Shown one piece after another: positions 56,280 to 64,000 of a DNA stretch of 64,000 nucleotides. The translations under genes and the position numbers were made by a program. Every line of letters begins with the position of its first letter. Positions within the stretch are counted from its first letter, which is position 1. The notes beneath the pieces were generated by a model, which saw only the letters and a program-made list of their open reading frames with translations, did not search any database and had not been told where the DNA came from. This stretch comes from Pseudomonas mediterranea CFBP 5447 (GTDB taxonomy: Bacteria > Pseudomonadota > Gammaproteobacteria > Pseudomonadales > Pseudomonadaceae), in contig NZ_KN322982.1 in the NCBI RefSeq assembly GCF_000774145.1, forward strand, positions 124,001 through 188,000. The letters run 5' to 3'.

Positions 56280-57674
56280 ATGACCAATCCTGCCCTGGTA
56301 GAAGAACTCAAGTCCCTGGTCGAGCCTGGTAAGGTCCTGACCGATGCCGACTCCCTGCAAGCCTATGGCAAGGATTGGACCCGGCACTTTGCCCCGGCGC
56401 CGAGCGCCATCGTTTTTCCCAAGACCATCGAACAAGTGCAGGCCATCGTACGCTGGGCCAATGCACACAGGGTTGCCCTGGTGCCATCGGGCGGGCGCAC
56501 CGGGCTTTCCGCCGCCGCCGTGGCGGCCAACGGCGAAGTGGTCGTGTCATTCGACTACATGAACCAGATTCTCGAGGTGAACCTCACCGACCGCACCGCC
56601 GTCTGCCAGCCGGGCGTGATCACCGAGCAACTGCAGAACAAGGCCGAAGAGCATGGGCTGTATTACCCGGTGGACTTCGCTTCGGCCGGTTCCAGCCAGA
56701 TTGGCGGCAATATCGGCACCAATGCCGGCGGGATCAAGGTGATTCGTTATGGCATGACCCGTAACTGGGTAGCCGGGATGAAGGTCGTCACCGGCAAGGG
56801 CGATCTGCTGGAACTGAACAAGGACCTGATCAAGAACGCCACGGGCTACGACCTGCGACAGCTGTTCATCGGCGCCGAAGGCACCCTCGGCTTCGTGGTC
56901 GAGGCCACCATGCGCCTGGATCGGGCGCCGAAAAACCTCACCGCGATGGTGCTCGGCACGCCGGACTTCGATTCGATCATGCCGGTGCTCCACGCGTTCC
57001 AGGGCAAGCTCGACCTGACGGCCTTCGAGTTTTTTTCCGACAAGGCCCTGGCCAGGATCATGGGCCGTGGCGACGTACCGGCGCCGTTCGAAACCGACTG
57101 CCCGTTCTATGCCCTGCTGGAGTTCGAAGCCACCACCGAAGATGTTGCCAATCACGCCCTGGAAACCTTCGAGCACTGTGTGGAGCAAGGCTGGGTGTTG
57201 GATGGCGTGATGAGCCAGAGCGAAACCCAGCTGCAGAATCTTTGGAAACTGCGTGAGTACATCTCCGAAACCATCTCCCACTGGACACCGTACAAGAACG
57301 ACATCTCGGTGACTGTCTCGAAAGTCCCGGAGTTTCTCAAGGAAATAGATGCGATTGTCGGAAAACACTACCCTGATTTCGAAGTCGTCTGGTACGGCCA
57401 CATCGGTGACGGCAACCTGCACCTGAATATCCTCAAGCCGGACAACCTGGGCAAGGACGAATTCTTCGCCAAATGTGCGACAGTGAATAAATGGGTGTTC
57501 GAAATCGTCGAGAAGTACAACGGCTCGATTTCGGCGGAACACGGCGTGGGCATGACCAAGCGCGACTACCTGACATATAGTCGCTCGCCAGTGGAAATCG
57601 AATACATGAAAGCCATCAAGGCGGCATTCGACCCCAACGGCATCATGAACCCGGGCAAGATTTTCGCGGTGTGA
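56280..57674 (+). CDS. FAD-linked D-2-hydroxyglutarate dehydrogenase
   Basis: A 464-residue FAD_binding_4/GlcD-type flavoprotein. FAD-binding segments: VPSGGRTGLSAAAVAANGEV and GGNIGTNAGGIKVIRYG; the C-terminal cap ends SAEHGVGMTKRDYL and DPNGIMNPGKIF. In pseudomonads the orthologue beside serA re-oxidises the D-2-hydroxyglutarate produced by SerA, pulling the thermodynamically unfavourable first step of serine synthesis (literature knowledge). The divergent arrangement with serA supports this. Confidence 0.88.
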   Translation: MTNPALVEELKSLVEPGKVLTDADSLQAYGKDWTRHFAPAPSAIVFPKTIEQVQAIVRWANAHRVALVPSGGRTGLSAAAVAANGEVVVSFDYMNQILEVNLTDRTAVCQPGVITEQLQNKAEEHGLYYPVDFASAGSSQIGGNIGTNAGGIKVIRYGMTRNWVAGMKVVTGKGDLLELNKDLIKNATGYDLRQLFIGAEGTLGFVVEATMRLDRAPKNLTAMVLGTPDFDSIMPVLHAFQGKLDLTAFEFFSDKALARIMGRGDVPAPFETDCPFYALLEFEATTEDVANHALETFEHCVEQGWVLDGVMSQSETQLQNLWKLREYISETISHWTPYKNDISVTVSKVPEFLKEIDAIVGKHYPDFEVVWYGHIGDGNLHLNILKPDNLGKDEFFAKCATVNKWVFEIVEKYNGSISAEHGVGMTKRDYLTYSRSPVEIEYMKAIKAAFDPNGIMNPGKIFAV

Positions 57675-57714
57675 TGCAAAGCACCTGATGAGTTTCAGAT
57701 AACAGGAGTCGGTA

Positions 57715-58380
57715 ATGAGCTATCAGCACCAGTATGTCGACGGTACCCGCATCCACTTCCCGGTCGGGAAAGTGGTGTGCATTGGCCGTAATTACGCCGA
57801 ACATGCGAAGGAACTGGATAACCCGGTGCCCACCGAACCCTTGCTGTTCATCAAGCCCGGCAGTTGCGTGGTTCCGCTGGAAGGCAGCTTCAGCATTCCC
57901 GTCGAGCGGGGCTCGGTGCATTACGAAGCGGAAATCGCCGTGCTGATCGGCAAGCCGCTGTCGCCCCGGCCAAGCGTCGAAGAAGTCCTCGATGCCATCT
58001 CCGGCTTTGCCCCGGCCCTGGACTTGACCCTTCGGGACAAGCAGGCCGAACTCAAGGCCAAGGGCCTGCCGTGGGAAGTCGCCAAGTCATTCGATGGCGC
58101 GGCGGTCATCGCACCCTTCGTATCGAACGCCACCTTTGCCGACCTGGCCGATATTCCCATTCGCCTGACCATCAACGGTGAAGTACGCCAGGACGGCAAC
58201 AGCAGCCTGATGCTCAATCCCATCGTGCCGATGATCCAGTACATGGCCGGCTGCTTCTCGCTGCAGGCCGGCGACGTGATCCTCACCGGCACCCCGGCGG
58301 GCGTCGGACCGCTGAATGTAGGGGATGAGCTGGTGCTGGAACTGCCGGGGACAAGCCGTTTCGAAAGCAGCGTTTGCTAA
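57715..58380 (+). CDS. Fumarylacetoacetate hydrolase family protein
   Basis: A 221-residue FAH-fold enzyme (YcgM/FAHD1-like). Metal-binding Glu residues lie in VHYEAEIAVLIGKPL and the Asp in LDLTLRDKQAELKAKGLPWE; GDVILTGTPAGVG is the C-terminal hallmark. Such proteins are acylpyruvases or oxaloacetate decarboxylases; which one is not visible. It follows the D2HGDH gene by 40 bases and may share its transcript. Confidence 0.85.
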   Translation: MSYQHQYVDGTRIHFPVGKVVCIGRNYAEHAKELDNPVPTEPLLFIKPGSCVVPLEGSFSIPVERGSVHYEAEIAVLIGKPLSPRPSVEEVLDAISGFAPALDLTLRDKQAELKAKGLPWEVAKSFDGAAVIAPFVSNATFADLADIPIRLTINGEVRQDGNSSLMLNPIVPMIQYMAGCFSLQAGDVILTGTPAGVGPLNVGDELVLELPGTSRFESSVC

Positions 58381-58399
58381 AGCGCAGCACCGTTTCCCT

Positions 58400-58488
58400 T
58401 GTGGGAGCGAGCCTGCTCGCGATAGCGGTCTGCCTGCAACCTTGATGTTGCCTGACACGCCGCCATCGCGAGCAGGCTCGCTCCCACA
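58400..58488. repeat. REPIN, family B
   Basis: TGTGGGAGCGAGCCTGCTCG with inverted copy, 89 bases, directly after the FAH-family gene. Confidence 0.9.
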
Positions 58489-58612
58489 GAGGTGATTAAT
58501 GGATCCAACCTGACGATTTACCGTTTTTTTCACATGCCATCCGGATAATTCCGAAGAATGCGGCATCTGAGCCAGCCATTCCCCAGCCCGAATTCCTGGA
58601 ACGCGATCACCG

Positions 58613-59545
58613 ATGGCCAAGACCCAAGCACTGCCCCACGCCAAACCTGCCCACCGCTCCCGCTTTGCCCTGCCCTGGTATGTCTGGTCGCTGCTGGCCG
58701 TGGCCGCCGCCTATGGGTTGGCGTTTGCGATGCATTGGGATGACCGGGGCCGACTTTGGGTCGCGGAACACTTTCAAAGCCCCGCTCAGCGCCAGCAAAG
58801 TGTCTGGCTGCCGGACTATACGGCCGTGATCGACGCCAAGCCGCTCCCGGGCATGGAAAAGGATGAAGCGTCCGATGTGACCTATAACCCACAGACCAAG
58901 ACCCTGTTTGCCGTCATGGGCAAGAACCCGTTCCTGGTAGAGCTGACCTTGCAGGGCGATGTGTTGCGCAAGATGCCGCTGGTGGGCTGGAGCAATCCGG
59001 AAGGGGTGTCTTTCATGGAGAACGGACTGCTGGCCATTACCGACGAGCGAAGCCACACGCTGTCGATCGTCCACGTCGACGCCGATACGCATGAACTGAA
59101 AAAGAGCGATTCCCCTCTCTACGATCTTGGCCCTTCAAAGAACCAGAACAAGGGCTTCGAAGCGGTTGTCTGGGACCCACGCAACCAGCAACTGGTGCTG
59201 GGCGAGGAACGTCCACCAACGTTGTTCACCTGGAAAAGCGATGGCAGCCTTTTGCTGAAGGGCGACAAACAGATCCATGTCAGTAATGAACTGGACCTGC
59301 GCAACCTCTCGGCCCTGGCGATAGACCCTCGAACCGGCCACATGCTGGTGCTTTCGGCTGATTCGCACCTTTTGCTGGAACTTGATGAAAAAGGCCAGCA
59401 AGTCAGCTTCATGACCTTGCTGGGCGGCTTCAACGGGCTGAAGGACACCATCCCTCGCGCCGAAGGTGTCACCATGGATGAGGCCGGCAACGTGTACATG
59501 GTCAGCGAGCCAAACCTGTTCTATCGTTTCGAGAAACAACGCTGA
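58613..59545 (+). CDS. SdiA-regulated/YjiK-like protein (copy 1)
   Basis: A 310-residue protein with one N-terminal membrane helix (about 20-42) and a beta-propeller-like SdiA-regulated domain outside (NPFLVELTLQGDVLRK, SNPEGVSFMENGLLAITDER, SKNQNKGFEAVVWDP, AEGVTMDEAGNVYMVSEPNL). Function unknown; the name comes from quorum-sensor-controlled relatives. Followed by a paralogue in the same direction. Confidence 0.8.
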   Translation: MAKTQALPHAKPAHRSRFALPWYVWSLLAVAAAYGLAFAMHWDDRGRLWVAEHFQSPAQRQQSVWLPDYTAVIDAKPLPGMEKDEASDVTYNPQTKTLFAVMGKNPFLVELTLQGDVLRKMPLVGWSNPEGVSFMENGLLAITDERSHTLSIVHVDADTHELKKSDSPLYDLGPSKNQNKGFEAVVWDPRNQQLVLGEERPPTLFTWKSDGSLLLKGDKQIHVSNELDLRNLSALAIDPRTGHMLVLSADSHLLLELDEKGQQVSFMTLLGGFNGLKDTIPRAEGVTMDEAGNVYMVSEPNLFYRFEKQR

Positions 59546-59661
59546 CGCGCAACTCTGTAAGGCAATTCCTCCTTCGCTGTAGGGTGTGGCACACAGCCAT
59601 TAAGCTTCAGTTCAGGCAGTCGTGGTATTTCCAACCACCTGTTCTTATCCGAGCCCACCCC

Positions 59662-60572
59662 ATGCGTCGACTTGCCCGCCCCAAACCCTTGATCCTGGCG
59701 TTATTGGCCATTGCCCTGATCGTCCTGATTGCGGCGGGCCAGTACCTGCGGCTGTTCGAACGGGCCTGGTTCAACTTCAATACACTCTGGCAACCCACCA
59801 ACGAGCAGGCCATCGCCCTGGACCAGTACCGGGTCACGATGGAAGCCCAGGTGATCGAGGGTCTCGACGACGTGTCGGCGCTGACGTTCGATCCGGTACG
59901 CAAGAGCCTGTTCACCGTCACCAACAAGAATGCCGAACTGATCGAGCTGTCACTGGACGGCAAGATCCTGCGCCGCGTGGCCTTGATCGGTTTCGGTGAT
60001 CCGGAAGCCGTGGAATTCATCAGCGAGAACATCTACGTCATCAGTGACGAGCGCCAGCAGCGGCTGATCAAGATCCACCTGGACGAAGACACCCCGTTTC
60101 TCGACGCGGCCGACGCCGAACAAATGACCCTCGGCGTGCACATGAGCAAGAACAAAGGGTTCGAGGGATTGGCCTACGACTCAGAGGGCAACCGGCTGTT
60201 CGTAGCGAAGGAACGTGACCCGATGCTGATTTATGAAGTGCAGGGCTTTCCCCACCACAATTCAGAAAAATCTTACGCAGTCCACGTCATCAACAACCCC
60301 AAGCGCGATGCCGGACTGTTCGTGCGCGACCTGTCGAGCCTGCAATACGATGAGCGCAGCGGCCACTTGTTGGCATTGTCCGATGAGTCGCGGTTGATCA
60401 TCGAACTGGATATCGACGGGAAGCCCCTGAGCACCCTGTCGCTGAGCAAGGGCGCCAGGGATTGCAGAAAAATGTGCCCCAGGCCGAAGGCATCGCCATG
60501 GACGATGACGGCACCCTGTACCTGGTGAGCGAGCCGAATCTGTTCTATGTGTTCAAGAAACCACAGCCCTGA
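59662..60572 (+). pseudogene. SdiA-regulated/YjiK-like protein (copy 2), frameshifted
   Basis: A paralogue of the preceding gene with the same layout: membrane helix near residues 10-30, then GFGDPEAVEFISENIYVISDER and SKNKGFEGLAYDSEGNRLF. In frame 1 it stops at 60528 after an unrelated basic tail. From 60456 frame 3 continues the family: [19 protein letters not shown] then [16 protein letters not shown] to a TGA at 60570-60572. A single missing base near 60451-60456 (GGGCGCCAGGG) explains both. Real mutation or sequencing error cannot be told apart here. Confidence 0.85.
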
Positions 60573-60594
60573 ACCTGGCCTGGCATAGATCCAA

Positions 60595-60683
60595 TGTGGG
60601 AGCGAGCCTGCTCGCGATAGCGATCCACCCGTCACATCAGCGTTGAATGTGAAACCGCTATCGCGAGCAGGCTCGCTCCCACA
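60595..60683. repeat. REPIN, family B
   Basis: TGTGGGAGCGAGCCTGCTCG with inverted copy; CGATAGCGAT / CCGCTATCG inside. Between the frameshifted gene and rpiA (convergent). Confidence 0.9.
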
Positions 60684-60724
60684 GGGGGCCCGACTTCGAC
60701 CAGAAGACCGGGCATTTTCCCGAT

Positions 60725-61399
60725 TTACTCGGCCCGCAGGGTCTTCACCCCTTCCGCCGTGCCCAGCAACAGCACATCCGCAGGACGGGCAGCGAACAAA
60801 CCATTGGTGACCACGCCGACGATGGCGTTGATCTGGCTTTCCAGCTCCGTCGGGTTGGTGATCTGCAGGTTATGCACGTCCAGGATGATGTTGCCGTTAT
60901 CGGTCAGCACACCCTCGCGATACACCGGGTCGCCGCCCAGCTTCACCAATTGGCGAGCCACGTGGCTGCGAGCCATCGGTATGACTTCGACCGGTAGCGG
61001 GAACGCTCCGAGCACCGGTACCAGTTTGCTGGCGTCGGCGATGCAGATGAAGGTCTTGGCCACCGCCGCGACGATCTTCTCGCGGGTCAGGGCCGCACCA
61101 CCGCCCTTGATCAGATTCAGATGTGCGTCGCTTTCGTCGGCGCCATCGATGTAGAACTCGAGGTCGCTCACGGTGTTGAGCTCATACACCGGGATCCCGT
61201 GGCCCTTCAGCCGCGCAGCGGTGGCTTCGGAGCTGGCAACCGCCCCGTCGAAGGCACCCTTGTGCTGTGCCAACGCATCGATGAAGCAATTGGCCGTGGA
61301 GCCGGTGCCGACCCCGACGATGCTCTTGTCATCCAGTTTCGGGAGGATGAGGTCGACGGCGGCCTGGGCCACGGCCTGTTTGAGTTGATCCTGGGTCAT
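60725..61399 (-). CDS. rpiA: Ribose-5-phosphate isomerase A
   Basis: Interconverts ribose-5-phosphate and ribulose-5-phosphate. A 224-residue protein with [35 protein letters not shown] (Asp pair of the active site) and ALTREKIV; family length about 219-224. The start is at [10 protein letters not shown]. Divergent from ilvA across 137 bases, as in P. aeruginosa. Confidence 0.96.
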   Translation of the reverse strand: MTQDQLKQAVAQAAVDLILPKLDDKSIVGVGTGSTANCFIDALAQHKGAFDGAVASSEATAARLKGHGIPVYELNTVSDLEFYIDGADESDAHLNLIKGGGAALTREKIVAAVAKTFICIADASKLVPVLGAFPLPVEVIPMARSHVARQLVKLGGDPVYREGVLTDNGNIILDVHNLQITNPTELESQINAIVGVVTNGLFAARPADVLLLGTAEGVKTLRAE

Positions 61400-61536
61400 G
61401 CGGGCTCCGAAAACGGGCAGGGAGTAAAGAGGGGCGCGAGTATAACCCAACAAAACCTCGGGATTCGTGTGGTCGCCCGGCCAAAAGCCGGGTTAGACTC
61501 CCTGGCCCTGCCCAACCCGCCCAGTGATGCTTTCCG

Positions 61537-63051
61537 ATGCTCGAACAGTACGTCAAAAAGATCCTCACCTCGCGCGTCTACGACGTCGCCGTAGAAACCC
61601 CGCTGCAGACCGCTCGCCAGCTTTCCGAGCGGCTGGGCAACAGCATCTGGCTCAAGCGCGAAGACTTGCAGCCGGTGTTCTCGTTCAAGATCCGCGGGGC
61701 GTACAACAAGCTGACCCAGCTCAGCGATGAAGAGCGTTCACGGGGCGTGGTCACGGCGTCGGCGGGCAACCATGCCCAGGGCCTGGCCCTGGCCGCCAAG
61801 GTCCTGGGCGTGAAAGCCACCATCGTGATGCCCAAGACCACTCCGGAAATCAAGGTCGAAGGCGTGCGCTCCCGTGGCGGCAAAGTGGTGTTGCACGGCG
61901 ACTCTTTCCCCGAGGCCCTGGCCTATTCGCTGAAACTGGTCGACGAAAAGGGTTACGTCTATATCCATCCCTACGACGACCCCCACACCATTGCCGGGCA
62001 GGGCACGGTGGCGATGGAAATCCTGCGTCAGCATCCGGGGCACCTGGACGCGATTTTCGTTCCGGTAGGCGGTGGCGGACTGATTGCCGGGATCGCGGCC
62101 TACGTGAAGTACCTGCGCCCTGAGATCAAGGTCATCGGTGTCGAACCCGACGACTCCAACTGCCTGCAGGCCGCCATGGCCGCCGGCGAGCGGGTGGTAT
62201 TGCCCAGCGTCGGGCTGTTTGCCGACGGCGTCGCCGTGGCGCAGATCGGCCAGCACACCTTTGATATCTGCAAGCATCACGTCGATGAAGTGATTACCGT
62301 CAGCACCGACGAGATCTGCGCCGCAATCAAGGATATCTACGACGATACCCGCTCGATCACCGAACCTGCCGGCGCCCTGGGTGTGGCCGGGATCAAGAAA
62401 TACGTCGAGTCACGCGGCATCAGCGGCCAGACCCTGGTGGCCATCGATTCCGGCGCCAACGTCAACTTCGACCGCCTGCGCCATGTGGCCGAGCGCGCCG
62501 AGCTGGGCGAAGGCCGCGAAGCAATCATCGCGGTCACCATTCCCGAGCAACCCGGCAGCTTCAAGGCGTTCTGCGAAGCCGTGGGCAAGCGTCAGATCAC
62601 CGAATTCAACTACCGCTACAACACCGGCAGCGAGGCACACATCTTCGTGGGCGTGCAGACGCACCCGGAAAACGACCCACGCAGCGCACTGATCGCCAGC
62701 CTCACCGAGCAAGGTTTCCCGGTACTGGACCTGACCGATAACGAACTGGCCAAGCTGCATATCCGCCATATGGTCGGCGGACATGCGGCCCACGTCATCG
62801 ACGAGGTGGTGCTGCGCTTCGAATTCCCTGAACGCCCCGGCGCGCTGTTCAACTTCCTCAACAAGCTGGGCGGCCGCTGGAACATTTCGATGTTCCACTA
62901 TCGCAACCATGGCGCGGCGGACGGCCGTGTGGTCGCCGGCTTGCAAGTGCCCCACGATGAGCGTCACCTGGTGCCGGCCGCCCTCGAAGAGATCGGCTAT
63001 CCGTACTGGGATGAAAGCGATAACCCGGCGTACCAGCTGTTCCTGGGGTGA
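61537..63051 (+). CDS. ilvA: Threonine ammonia-lyase, biosynthetic
   Basis: Makes 2-oxobutanoate from threonine for isoleucine synthesis. A 504-residue PLP enzyme with Schiff-base Lys51 in SFKIRGAYNK and the phosphate cup VGGGGLIAGIA. Two C-terminal ACT-like domains (about 330-500) give isoleucine/valine control; full family length, so the biosynthetic rather than the catabolic type. Confidence 0.95.
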   Translation: MLEQYVKKILTSRVYDVAVETPLQTARQLSERLGNSIWLKREDLQPVFSFKIRGAYNKLTQLSDEERSRGVVTASAGNHAQGLALAAKVLGVKATIVMPKTTPEIKVEGVRSRGGKVVLHGDSFPEALAYSLKLVDEKGYVYIHPYDDPHTIAGQGTVAMEILRQHPGHLDAIFVPVGGGGLIAGIAAYVKYLRPEIKVIGVEPDDSNCLQAAMAAGERVVLPSVGLFADGVAVAQIGQHTFDICKHHVDEVITVSTDEICAAIKDIYDDTRSITEPAGALGVAGIKKYVESRGISGQTLVAIDSGANVNFDRLRHVAERAELGEGREAIIAVTIPEQPGSFKAFCEAVGKRQITEFNYRYNTGSEAHIFVGVQTHPENDPRSALIASLTEQGFPVLDLTDNELAKLHIRHMVGGHAAHVIDEVVLRFEFPERPGALFNFLNKLGGRWNISMFHYRNHGAADGRVVAGLQVPHDERHLVPAALEEIGYPYWDESDNPAYQLFLG

Positions 63052-63071
63052 GTCCGCGGTGCCGAACGCCT

Positions 63072-63185
63072 CGTGGCGAGGGAGCTTGCTCCCGCTTGAC
63101 CGGGCTGGCGCTCCAGTGCGTAGCACTCACCGTTTTTTTGGGGGGGCCGCTGCGCGACCCAGCGGGAGCAAGCTCCCTCGCCACA
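63072..63185. repeat. REPIN, family A
   Basis: CGTGGCGAGGGAGCTTGCTC with its inverted copy ending CCTCGCCACA, about 114 bases, including a GGGGGGG run in the spacer. Between ilvA and the membrane-protein gene. Confidence 0.88.
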
Positions 63186-63224
63186 GGGGCTAAGCTGCTG
63201 AGTAAGCCATAAGGAAATCGAACA

Positions 63225-63653
63225 ATGGAAACGTTGACTGCGCTGAAGATCGCTCACGTCGTGGCCACTGCACTGCTGCTGGTGGGCGCGTTGGGGCTGG
63301 CTGTCTGGGTCTGGCGGACACGCCGCCACGGCGACGCCACGGCCCCTGCCCGCTTACTGCAGCGCCCACGGGTGTTTGTCTGGCTGGTGATGGTGCTTGC
63401 CCTGGCGAGCCTGCCCTTTACGGGCTGGTGGATGGTTCATCAGATCGGCTGGCCGCTGGGACAGACCTGGCTGCTGGCTTCCAGCATCCTCTACACCCTG
63501 GCGACGCTGACGGGGTTCTGGCTGTTGGTGCGATTGAACAAGCGGCGCAAGCTGCCGACGGCGGGCAACGGTACCTTTACCTTGGCCTTGGCGCTGTTCA
63601 GTTTTGTCTGCCTGATCGCCATTGCCGGGTTGATGGGTGCCAAGCCGGTCTAG
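63225..63653 (+). CDS. DUF2269-type small membrane protein
   Basis: A 142-residue protein with four hydrophobic segments (about residues 8-28, 50-68, 80-103 and 118-138). The pattern AHVVATALLLVGALGLAVWVW, PFTGWWMV and QTWLLASSILYTLA matches the DUF2269 predicted integral membrane family. Function unknown. Confidence 0.75.
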   Translation: METLTALKIAHVVATALLLVGALGLAVWVWRTRRHGDATAPARLLQRPRVFVWLVMVLALASLPFTGWWMVHQIGWPLGQTWLLASSILYTLATLTGFWLLVRLNKRRKLPTAGNGTFTLALALFSFVCLIAIAGLMGAKPV

Positions 63654-63673
63654 GCCTGGAACCGAGTCGAATT

Positions 63674-63740
63674 CATCGCGAGCAGGCTCGCTCCCACAGG
63701 GAAAACGCATTCCAATGTGGGAGCGAGCCTGCTCGCGATG
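63674..63740. repeat. REP pair in outward orientation, family B
   Basis: CATCGCGAGCAGGCTCGCTC precedes GAGCGAGCCTGCTCGCGATG, the reverse of a REPIN, separated by about 24 bases. Same arrangement as at 53446-53511. Confidence 0.88.
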
Positions 63741-63746
63741 ACGATC

Positions 63747-64000
63747 TCAGTCGCGCAGACTGATCACCGGCCAACCACGCTTCTCGGCTTCAGCCCGCAG
63801 GTTCGGGTCCGGATCCACGGCCACCGGATGCGTAACCGCCTCCAGCAACGGCAAGTCGTTCATCGAGTCGCTGTAGAAATAGCTGTCTTCAAGGGAATAC
63901 CCGGTTTCTTCCAGCCAGCGATTCAGGCGGGTCACCTTGCCTTCGCGGAAGCAGGGGATGTCGGTGCTGCGCCCACTGTAGCGGCCATCGATCATCTCGC
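63747..64000 (-). CDS. HAD-IB family phosphatase (C-terminal part; runs off the window)
   Basis: The last 84 or so codons of a SerB/CicA-like HAD-IB hydrolase: [19 protein letters not shown], then motif [18 protein letters not shown] (Asp residues for Mg) and [20 protein letters not shown]. The frame continues past base 64000 (a Glu codon precedes the Met at 63995), so that Met is not the start. Probably removes phosphate from a small metabolite. Its P. aeruginosa counterpart also lies near rpiA-ilvA. Confidence 0.85.
   Translation of the reverse strand, partial: EMIDGRYSGRSTDIPCFREGKVTRLNRWLEETGYSLEDSYFYSDSMNDLPLLEAVTHPVAVDPDPNLRAEAEKRGWPVISLRD

Overview
The window is a GC-rich, gene-dense piece of a Pseudomonas chromosome, almost certainly from the P. 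fluorescens group. Three things point there: gene order (rml genes next to dctBD; hslO/hslR, rimK, envZ-ompR and tex together; serA next to a D-2-hydroxyglutarate dehydrogenase; rpiA facing ilvA), the protein families, and at least 16 REP/REPIN-type palindromic repeats of two sequence families between genes. No phage, full insertion sequence, CRISPR array, rRNA or tRNA gene was found.

Layout. 1-3.4 kb: dTDP-L-rhamnose operon rmlBACD, ending in a large palindromic MITE-like element. 3.5-6.8 kb: DctB/DctD two-component system. 6.8-11.2 kb: housekeeping genes (hot-dog thioesterase, cysQ-nudE, yrfG, kbp). 10.3-14.4 kb: a LysR regulator, fdhD and a YdeP/FdhF-like molybdopterin oxidoreductase. 14.6-18.9 kb: glycine-zipper protein, thioesterase plus 3-hydroxyacyl-CoA dehydrogenase, a lipoprotein S8 protease and small proteins. 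19-29.3 kb: pckA, hslO, hslR, rimBK, envZ-ompR, tex. 29.5-52.7 kb: a stretch rich in thiol and organosulfur genes: gshA, tauABCD, dcyD with a cystine ABC transporter (tcyJLN), and a six-gene run of two SfnB-like flavoproteins, an LLM monooxygenase and a MetQNI-like transporter. Between these lie mgrA, a hicAB toxin-antitoxin pair, a LysR/SDR pair, betT and an unrecognised two-repeat protein. 52.8-64 kb: methyltransferase, a shortened solute-binding protein, DUF4399, serA divergent from D2HGDH, an FAH-family enzyme, two SdiA-regulated-type paralogues (the second frameshifted), rpiA, ilvA, a small membrane protein and the 3' part of a HAD phosphatase.

How the genes work together. The rml genes make dTDP-L-rhamnose for surface polysaccharide. 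SerA and D2HGDH form a serine-synthesis pair. The region from 31 to 53 kb looks like a sulfur-limitation toolkit: taurine uptake and desulfonation, cystine/D-cysteine uptake and desulfuration, and oxidation of an unknown organosulfur compound with its own importer. The most notable unexplained items are that six-gene organosulfur run, the NalP/SphB1-like protease with no beta-barrel and a small lipoprotein behind it, the two-repeat protein behind a long leader, the shortened binding protein, the hicAB start ambiguity, and hairpins placed exactly at stop codons.
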